Assembly: GCF_003605405.2 (NCBI RefSeq) | Contig: NZ_QYTW02000011.1 | Span: 62,001 to 126,000, forward strand | Direction: 5' to 3' | Source of the DNA: Siminovitchia terrae | GTDB lineage: Bacteria > Bacillota > Bacilli > Bacillales > Bacillaceae_C | DNA: 64,000 nt | Part shown: positions 58,332 through 64,000 of the stretch, in pieces | How the letters are laid out: every line of letters begins with the position of its first letter | Numbering within the stretch: position 1 is the stretch's first letter | The notes under the pieces: model-generated | Databases searched by the model: none | What the model was told of the DNA's origin: nothing | Seen by the model: only the letters and a program-made list of their open reading frames with translations | Made by a program: the position numbers and the translations under genes

Positions 58332-58385
58332 GAGGTAGAATTTTTGGCCCTCTATTTGAAAACTGTAGCGCCTATTTGAAGAAGT
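58332..58385. repeat. Short 20-bp-period repeat (core CTATTTGAA)
   Basis: CTATTTGAA occurs at 58352 and at 58372, exactly 20 bp apart. A weaker match, GAGGTAGAA, lies at 58332. It is in the spacer between pcrB and yerC. Small, but with the same period as the arrays at 31.7 and 51.8 kb. Confidence 0.5.
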
Positions 58386-58442
58386 GCGTGATTATCAACT
58401 TATTACATTAAGCAAAAATATGATTTGCAGCAAACTAGAAAA

Positions 58443-58464
58443 GCCGCAGCATCACGTCTGCGAC
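58443..58464 (-). terminator. Terminator of yerC
   Basis: GCCGCAG (58443-58449) pairs with CTGCGAC (58458-58464) with one mismatch. On the minus strand it is followed by CTTTTCTAG. It overlaps the yerC stop at 58452. Confidence 0.6.
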
Positions 58465-58760
58465 TTTTCTTTTTCCACTATCCGGTTTAATACCATTTCA
58501 TATGAATCATTGCCATAATTCAGGCAACGTTTGACTCGGGAGATGGTCGCTGTGCTTGCACCGGTGGCGGCTTCAATTTTTTGATAAGTATTTCCTTCCC
58601 GAAGCATCTTGGCTACTTCCAGACGCTGGGACAAAGATTGGATTTCATTGATTGTGCAAAGGTCATCAAAGAATTCGTAGCACTCATCCATGTCTTTTAA
58701 CGATAAAATCGCTTCAAACAATTGATCAAGCGCTTTTCCTCTTAACTTTTCAATCTGCAT
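58452..58760 (-). CDS. yerC: TrpR-like protein YerC/YecD
   Basis: The product is 102 aa from ATG 58760 with GGGGATT at good spacing; ten codons upstream are unsupported. MQIEKLRGKALDQLFEAILS and LCTINEIQSLSQRLEVAKML are family signatures. The helix-turn-helix is EGNTYQKIEAATGASTATIS followed by RVKRCLNYG, as in TrpR. It is probably a DNA-binding regulator; its targets are unknown. It stands upstream of the pcrB run and downstream of yerB, as in B. subtilis. Confidence 0.92.
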   Translation of the reverse strand: MQIEKLRGKALDQLFEAILSLKDMDECYEFFDDLCTINEIQSLSQRLEVAKMLREGNTYQKIEAATGASTATISRVKRCLNYGNDSYEMVLNRIVEKEKSQT

Positions 58761-58944
58761 TTGAAAATCCCCTTTATAGTGCGTGTTCAAAAAGTTGCCA
58801 AATTAGAAGCAAAAAGGTCGAGGTGGCGAAGTTACATGCAGCGGAATGTATGCTTCTAAATGCATGGGCGGCAAAGAAACAAGCCCATGAAAAGATTTGC
58901 TGCTTATTATTTAGTGACTTCTTGAACTTCCTCTAATAGCTTTA

Positions 58945-59955
58945 TCATTCCCCAAATGAGACCATCGTCATTTCCGGAACAATATTGATCCATGTTTTTC
59001 CCGGTACCCATTTCATTGGCTCACCGTCTTTATATGGAAGAATTCTTCCATCTTCATTTTTCCATTCAGCTTCCTGCATGATTCCTTTTTGAAAAACATA
59101 TGCTTTTCCGCCTGAATTAAGATCAATATCCCGTCTACCTTTTTCATCCTTGGTTGTATGGGCTGCTTCAATAACAATCACATTATCAAGAAGAACGGAT
59201 TTATCGTTGTCGTATTCAACTGTCTCCGCCCCTTCGGATGAACGAGTATATTTTTCCTTTTGAGCGTCATATTTGTACTCTGCCGTAAAAGTTGAATTTT
59301 GGCTGTATGCTACCTTCACGTTTGAAGCTGCGTCACCTTCAAGGTTTCCAGCCTCTTCATCCGTGAGAAAGCTCAAAGGCTTCGGGGCTTTACTCAAGTC
59401 ATAGCCGGCATCTTTCGCACCTTTTTCGATATTTTTAAAAGTAATATAGGAATTATGCGGTGCTTTACGAAAGCTTGCACGCTTAAACAAAGTCCCGTCA
59501 TGCTGAATTCCGTTAATATTGTCAATTGTTCCTGATGCCAGTGTCTTCTTTGCTTCCGGACTGTATCCATGAGCTATAAATAAGGCATCATAGCCTTGAG
59601 CCAAGTCAATAAAATACTGCCTTGCACTACGAACCGGGCCGATATTCTCAGGTTTTTCACTTTGGAAGATGGCCAGAAATCTCGTAACATCTCCTTCAGC
59701 CAATACCTCATATACGATATCTGCTTGAGATAAACCGCTTTGCGGTCTCGCTTTCGGATGATTATTGATTGTTACGGCCACTGCACGTTCGGGAGATTCT
59801 ACCTTGGCTTCCACTCCAGTCAATGGGGCCGAGGTTTTTACTCCTTCTTGTTTTTCTGACTGCTTTTCAGGCTGCTGAGAGTCGTTTTTACTACATGCTG
59901 CTACAAACATCGTGAATGTTGCCATTATCACGAACACCAATCGTGTAAGTTTCAC
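58945..59955 (-). CDS. yerB: DUF3048 domain lipoprotein (YerB)
   Basis: The product is 336 aa from GTG 59955 with AGGGGATGGG before. The N-terminus KLTRLVFVIMATFTMFVAAC is a lipoprotein signal with lipobox VAAC. The mature part contains VAVTINNHPKARPQSGLSQA, ADIVYEVLAEGDVTRFLAIF and GPVRSARQYFIDLAQGYDAL, defining the DUF3048 fold. The function is unestablished; it is surface-anchored. The gene sits between yerA and yerC as in B. subtilis. Confidence 0.9.
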   Translation of the reverse strand: MKLTRLVFVIMATFTMFVAACSKNDSQQPEKQSEKQEGVKTSAPLTGVEAKVESPERAVAVTINNHPKARPQSGLSQADIVYEVLAEGDVTRFLAIFQSEKPENIGPVRSARQYFIDLAQGYDALFIAHGYSPEAKKTLASGTIDNINGIQHDGTLFKRASFRKAPHNSYITFKNIEKGAKDAGYDLSKAPKPLSFLTDEEAGNLEGDAASNVKVAYSQNSTFTAEYKYDAQKEKYTRSSEGAETVEYDNDKSVLLDNVIVIEAAHTTKDEKGRRDIDLNSGGKAYVFQKGIMQEAEWKNEDGRILPYKDGEPMKWVPGKTWINIVPEMTMVSFGE

Positions 59956-60000
59956 AATCCCATCCCCTAATTCACTCAAATTCTCTTACTCTCAACTATT

Positions 60001-61740
60001 TTAACGCATTAACGTTGGAAAGAGTACTGTTTTATTCATTACATCGTACATTCCTCGTTGAGTCACCCGAATATACGGCAAATGAGTAGAGGAAAGGAAA
60101 AATAAGGAATAGACAGGATCCGAAAACGGATATCCTCTATCTGCAAGCAGACCCCTTAACTCTTCTTCCTCTTCTATGAGCATCGGAAGCTCTTTATTTG
60201 ACATCATACCTGCAAGCGGGAGGCGAATCTCGTGGATAACCGATCCATTTTCAGCCAGTACAATACCGCCGCCGATTTCTTTCATTCTTGTAAAAGCAAG
60301 CCTCATATCATTCTTGTTTTTTCCAATAAGAATAATATCTCCGGTAGTGGAAAATGAAGAAACAAATCCCGATACATCTGTGGCAAATCCTTTTAACATT
60401 GTATTGATTCTCCACTTTCCCTTTCTGTCCACCAGTGCAAAAAAGGATTCGTCACTGTCCTTCGGCAGCTCATCCAATGAAACATCCATCGCTATGGAAT
60501 AAGGCTTCGTAATGACACTATTTATCATTTTTATCCCGAAAGGCATGGAAAATTCAAGGTCATCCATCGTTATTTCCCAATCCAAAACTAAGGGCTCAAT
60601 TCCATACTCTTCCCAATGAATATCTTTGTCTATGACAATCGGTTCCCCATCTTTTTTCAGCCACTGCCCTTTTGCAAGGACAGAAATAGGCGTCGGATTA
60701 GTCTCATCTTCCAGGAAGTTGATATTGGCAATTCTTCCTGTTCCAATCATGCCATGGAGATGCTGCAGGTTATAATGTCTAGCAACATTATAAGATGCCA
60801 TTTGATAAGCATCAATCGCGGGGACGCCGCTATCAATCGCCATGCGGATCATGACATCAATCATTCCTTGTTTGTAAAAAGCGGGTGTCGAACCGTCTGT
60901 TGTAAATAACATCGAGTCATACTGATCCAATTTCATCTTTTTCATATCCTTCAAAAGGACAGGTAAATCCGGTCGAATGGAAGAGTGCCTTAATGACACG
61001 GTATAGCCCTGCATAAGCCGTTTGTAAATATCCTCACCAGTCATTGCCTCATGGTCACAATCCGCGCCAAAGAGCATCAGCTTAGCAAGGGTTCTATCGG
61101 AAGCTCCAGGAAAATGCCCTTCGACTTTTTTACCAAGACGTTTTGTCTCTTGGATCCAATGCAACACGAGATCGTCGCCGTCCACAAGCTGAGGCCAGCC
61201 GCTCAATTCGCCGCCTTGAACAACTTTGTCATGTTCCAGCCAAGCTTTCACATCGCTGTTTGAAAAAATAATTTCTTCTCCATTCAGTTCTGTTTGAGCA
61301 TCATAGCGCGTCCACCAATACATCGTAACAGGCGATTCATCGAATTTACGCAATATAGAAAACGCTTTCTTTTTCTGTAAATGTAAAAAGAGAAGAAGGT
61401 TGTCGTTTATAGTTGTTGTCGTCCCAGTCTGTGCAGCGTACCGTGAGAATGTTTGCGGATTGTACAAAAGGAATGGATGAACATGCGGTTCAATATAACC
61501 AGGGACCAATGTCAGCCCAGTGCAGTCCACGACTTCAGTTCCCGCTGTATTTATTGGGAGTGCCTCACCTGCATACACAATTCGATCATCTTGAATCCAT
61601 ATATTTCCTTCCACCCACCTGCGAAGCATTGAATGTAAAAAGCGGGCGTTTTTCAATAAAATTTCAGGCGGCTTTTTTCCATCAATAATTGCTGCCTGTT
61701 CGCGTATCGCTTTATTCCTCCATCTATATCTCTGTTCCAA
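60001..61740 (-). CDS. yerA: Adenine deaminase-like amidohydrolase (YerA)
   Basis: The product is 579 aa from TTG 61740 with GGGAGGG seven bases upstream. The amidohydrolase metal site appears as PGYIEPHVHPFLLYNP (HxH). Later VEGHFPGASDRTLAKLMLFG and SLRHSSIRPDLPVLLKDM follow, with LFTTDGSTPAFY supplying the late Asp. It resembles adenine deaminase (adenine to hypoxanthine), but the YerA branch has not been clearly shown to have this activity. Confidence 0.88.
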   Translation of the reverse strand: MEQRYRWRNKAIREQAAIIDGKKPPEILLKNARFLHSMLRRWVEGNIWIQDDRIVYAGEALPINTAGTEVVDCTGLTLVPGYIEPHVHPFLLYNPQTFSRYAAQTGTTTTINDNLLLFLHLQKKKAFSILRKFDESPVTMYWWTRYDAQTELNGEEIIFSNSDVKAWLEHDKVVQGGELSGWPQLVDGDDLVLHWIQETKRLGKKVEGHFPGASDRTLAKLMLFGADCDHEAMTGEDIYKRLMQGYTVSLRHSSIRPDLPVLLKDMKKMKLDQYDSMLFTTDGSTPAFYKQGMIDVMIRMAIDSGVPAIDAYQMASYNVARHYNLQHLHGMIGTGRIANINFLEDETNPTPISVLAKGQWLKKDGEPIVIDKDIHWEEYGIEPLVLDWEITMDDLEFSMPFGIKMINSVITKPYSIAMDVSLDELPKDSDESFFALVDRKGKWRINTMLKGFATDVSGFVSSFSTTGDIILIGKNKNDMRLAFTRMKEIGGGIVLAENGSVIHEIRLPLAGMMSNKELPMLIEEEEELRGLLADRGYPFSDPVYSLFFLSSTHLPYIRVTQRGMYDVMNKTVLFPTLMR

Positions 61741-62106
61741 GTTTCAACCCTCCCTAGGGAGTTCACTCTGATTTTTCTAATTTTAACATACTTTTTAATT
61801 TAACGCAGTGAAGATTAAAAATCGAATCTAAAAAGTTTGTGAATAAAGGAGATGCGTATTCTTTTGGAGTAAAATAAGCCCGAAGCACAATACTCAGTTC
61901 GATGGAGTTTTTTCCAGCATCGTCTAGTTGCTCAATACTGTTTTAAGAGATTTGTAGCTATTGTGATTTCCATTCCATCTTTTTTTTCTCTTGATTATGA
62001 CTCTCAGAATTTTTGAACTTTACAACTTTCTCATTTTATTATGGGCAATAATGATTAGGAGAAGTATTAAACATGTTACGTGCCAATGAGGGATGGTACC
62101 CCAAAG
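61741..62106. other. Intergenic region between the MFS gene and yerA
   Basis: About 365 bp without a gene. The phrase GGGATGGTACCCC (about 62088-62101) resembles part of a T-box core but lacks its context. The yerA promoter should lie at the left side; not placed. Confidence 0.4.
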
Positions 62107-63342
62107 TTACAAAACGATATTATTGGTCCTTTTGTTCATGCTTTTATGATCTTGGATGATTTGTCCACGCCAAAAAAAGAAGATACTTATGATTCCCAAG
62201 AGTGCAAATCCTAAAAACATCACACTGCCACCAAAATGCAATAACAAGTATCCACCAACTAATGGTCCAAAGAAATTTCCTATGCCCGTCAAATTCTGGG
62301 CCCCATAATACATTCCGCGCAAGCGATCGGGTGTAATATGATCAATCATCATATACTCCGCCGGGATTACCATCGTCTCCCCAATCGTAAAGATCACCAT
62401 AAATAATATCATCGTAAACCAGCCAGTGGAGAATGCAAAACCGCCCATTCCAATTGAAAAGAGAAAACTGCCTGCAACAACAATCGTAAGCGGCTTAAAA
62501 CGCTCGGCCCATCTCGAAATAGGGTATTGAAACAAAATGACACAGACACTGTTCACGGTTAGAACTGAAGTATAAAGCAGTGTACCATTCATAAAATGTT
62601 CATTTAAATACTGTTGCATCGTGACAGACCATTGTCCATGTACAGTCGTACTTACGAGACCTCCCAATACAAAGAAGAAAAGGATCTTATCATATTTGAT
62701 GACACGAAAAGCTCCCTTTATCGTTTGCGATTCTTTCAATTGCTCCCCTTCAATCTGTTTAATGCCATATTTATTTAATAATACATGCAGTAAAAGGCTA
62801 TACCCACCATATAAACAGCCTGTGACCAAAAATGGATCAATCGTTTCTTTCAGCCACAAATAAGCCCCGATAGAAGGACCAATTGCGTATCCGATATTAT
62901 TAATCGTATAACGGATGGAGAATACGCGCATCCTTCGATCAACCGCTGTTAAGTCAGCAACTAATGCTTTGGATGCTGGAGCAAAAAAAGAGGTGCTGAT
63001 TCCCTGCAACAGCATCATCAAAATTAAGAAATATACTTGCTTCGATAACATAAAACCAAAAAATATGAAGGAGGATACGTATAAAGAACCCAACATTACC
63101 TTCCTTCGTCCGATAAAATCCGATACAACACCGGCGATAAAGCCACTGAACGTAGCAGCTAGTGATCCAATTCCTAGTATTAAAGCAATTTTCACAGGAT
63201 CAAAGTGTTGTTCCTTTACTAAATATAGAGGGAAATACAATATACTAATGCTGCTTCCGATCGCTAAGATCATCGTACCCAAAAGCAATGTATTAACAAT
63301 TGGATGATACTGATTGAATGCTTGAACAAATTTATTCACCAT
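62107..63342 (-). CDS. Major facilitator superfamily transporter
   Basis: The product is 411 aa with 12 predicted helices. VSDFIGRRKVMLGSLYVSSF is the MFS motif A after helix 2, and AERFKPLTIVVAGSFLFSIG fits the second half. The tail after the last helix is basic. It is most like multidrug/proton antiporters. It follows an ArsR-type gene by 13 bp on the same strand, so the regulator probably controls it. Confidence 0.87.
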   Translation of the reverse strand: MVNKFVQAFNQYHPIVNTLLLGTMILAIGSSISILYFPLYLVKEQHFDPVKIALILGIGSLAATFSGFIAGVVSDFIGRRKVMLGSLYVSSFIFFGFMLSKQVYFLILMMLLQGISTSFFAPASKALVADLTAVDRRMRVFSIRYTINNIGYAIGPSIGAYLWLKETIDPFLVTGCLYGGYSLLLHVLLNKYGIKQIEGEQLKESQTIKGAFRVIKYDKILFFFVLGGLVSTTVHGQWSVTMQQYLNEHFMNGTLLYTSVLTVNSVCVILFQYPISRWAERFKPLTIVVAGSFLFSIGMGGFAFSTGWFTMILFMVIFTIGETMVIPAEYMMIDHITPDRLRGMYYGAQNLTGIGNFFGPLVGGYLLLHFGGSVMFLGFALLGIISIFFFWRGQIIQDHKSMNKRTNNIVL

Positions 63343-63355
63343 GTATCTCCCTTAC

Positions 63356-64000
63356 CTATTTTTCTCCTTTGATGAACGCCATTATTTGCTCCCCAAGCTT
63401 TTCTATTTTACTTGTTCTCAAGCTGTATTTCTGTGCAGTTGATCTGCCGAAGTGATGAGCACGGATCAATCCTGCTCTCCTTAATGTAGAGATATGGTAA
63501 TTTGTTGTACTTTTTGCCAATCCAAGAAGTTTGTGAATTTCAGCAAAATTGGCTGGATACTGATTCAGTACACGCAGGATTTTCAAACGGTTAGAATCCG
63601 CAAGTGCTTGAGTAATCGCAACCAGAGAATACATCTTCCCACCAACTTCACCATTAGCCACTTTCATTGCACGCATAGATGGATATAAGCACGTACAAAT
63701 ATTTTCATGGAAATCTAAAATTGTAGCAGGATAATAATGATATTGCGGCGTTAAAATGACGGTCTTTACTTTTTCGGTTTCTTCAAGCCTGAGTCCGTTT
63801 GTTGCTTCTTCGATTAAATCAATTGGAGAAAGAGTTGTAAGCAACCGTTCCTTTTCTTCCGCATCATTTTCCAAAGAATGCAAGATATTGGAATCCATTT
63901 TTTGAAAGTATTGCTCATTCCACTTTGCTAATAGGTACACCATGCGATCACGGATCTCTCCAAGATTGCCCGGAATGGAATCTACCCATGGGGAGAGGAG
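63356..64000 (-). CDS. ArsR-family regulator with N-terminal extension (5' end outside window)
   Basis: The frame is open to the window edge (SPWVDSIPGNLGEIRDRMVY upstream of the first ATG at 63943), so the start lies beyond 64000. The last 100 residues hold the winged helix: ITQALADSNRLKILRVLNQY, then LLGLAKSTTNYHISTLRRAG. The N-terminal part (CTCLYPSMRAMKV) is not a typical metal-binding ArsR core. This two-domain ArsR type often controls an adjacent MFS exporter, here encoded 13 bp downstream. Confidence 0.8.
   Translation of the reverse strand, partial: LLSPWVDSIPGNLGEIRDRMVYLLAKWNEQYFQKMDSNILHSLENDAEEKERLLTTLSPIDLIEEATNGLRLEETEKVKTVILTPQYHYYPATILDFHENICTCLYPSMRAMKVANGEVGGKMYSLVAITQALADSNRLKILRVLNQYPANFAEIHKLLGLAKSTTNYHISTLRRAGLIRAHHFGRSTAQKYSLRTSKIEKLGEQIMAFIKGEK

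Noticed and set aside
62080-62105. GGGATGGTACCCC looks like the T-box core sequence
   Set aside because: No specifier stem, no terminator pair and no amino-acid-related gene follows on the plus strand; a short palindrome around GGTACC explains the likeness.

Overview
The window reads as chromosomal DNA of a low-to-moderate GC Firmicute of the family Bacillaceae. The main evidence is conserved gene order: the block yerA-yerB-yerC-pcrB-pcrA-ligA-camS-gatC-gatA-gatB, followed further left by dgkB and rlmCD, matches the order known from Bacillus subtilis and relatives. Strong AGGAGG-type ribosome binding sites, frequent GTG and TTG starts, a guanine riboswitch on xpt-pbuX and a T-box leader fit this. 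No rRNA, tRNA, CRISPR array, prophage or intact insertion sequence was seen.

Left part (1-15 kb) is a catabolic region. On the minus strand are pxpB-pxpC-pxpA (ATP-dependent 5-oxoprolinase), a sodium:solute symporter with its small accessory protein, then accB-accC. A decayed thiamine-diphosphate enzyme and a CdaR/PucR-type regulator follow. A second sodium symporter, an ornithine cyclodeaminase-like enzyme, an SDR dehydrogenase, an FAD amine oxidase and a broken etfB complete an apparent set for uptake and oxidation of amino acids or derivatives.

Middle part (15-43 kb) is accessory. It holds a UvrA-like ABC protein divergent from a regulator with two MerR domains, a bactofilin-like protein with a MarR regulator and a large palindrome, a truncated T-box-controlled isoleucyl-tRNA synthetase, and xpt-pbuX. 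Further on are a MarR-rhodanese pair, ywbE, a dihydrouridine synthase, rlmCD, a sirtuin, a PCYCGC lipoprotein, dgkB, an ECF sigma/anti-sigma operon with two membrane proteins, an MFS exporter, two small membrane proteins and a MacB-type ABC exporter. Gene remnants and several families of intergenic repeats lie between them.

Right part (43-64 kb) is mostly core: a very large SH3-repeat N-acetylglucosaminidase, an arylamine N-acetyltransferase, gatCAB (tRNA amidotransferase), camS, ligA and pcrA (DNA ligation and unwinding), pcrB (lipid synthesis), yerC, yerB, yerA, an MFS exporter and an ArsR-type regulator that runs off the end.

The most unusual content is non-coding. Six copies of a 195-bp element, folding on paper into two hairpins plus a four-way junction, are scattered in both orientations. 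One interrupts an ORF that is restored in frame when the element is removed, and another sits between the guanine riboswitch and xpt. Separately, three intergenic regions carry unrelated 9-10-base phrases repeated with the same period of about 20 bp.
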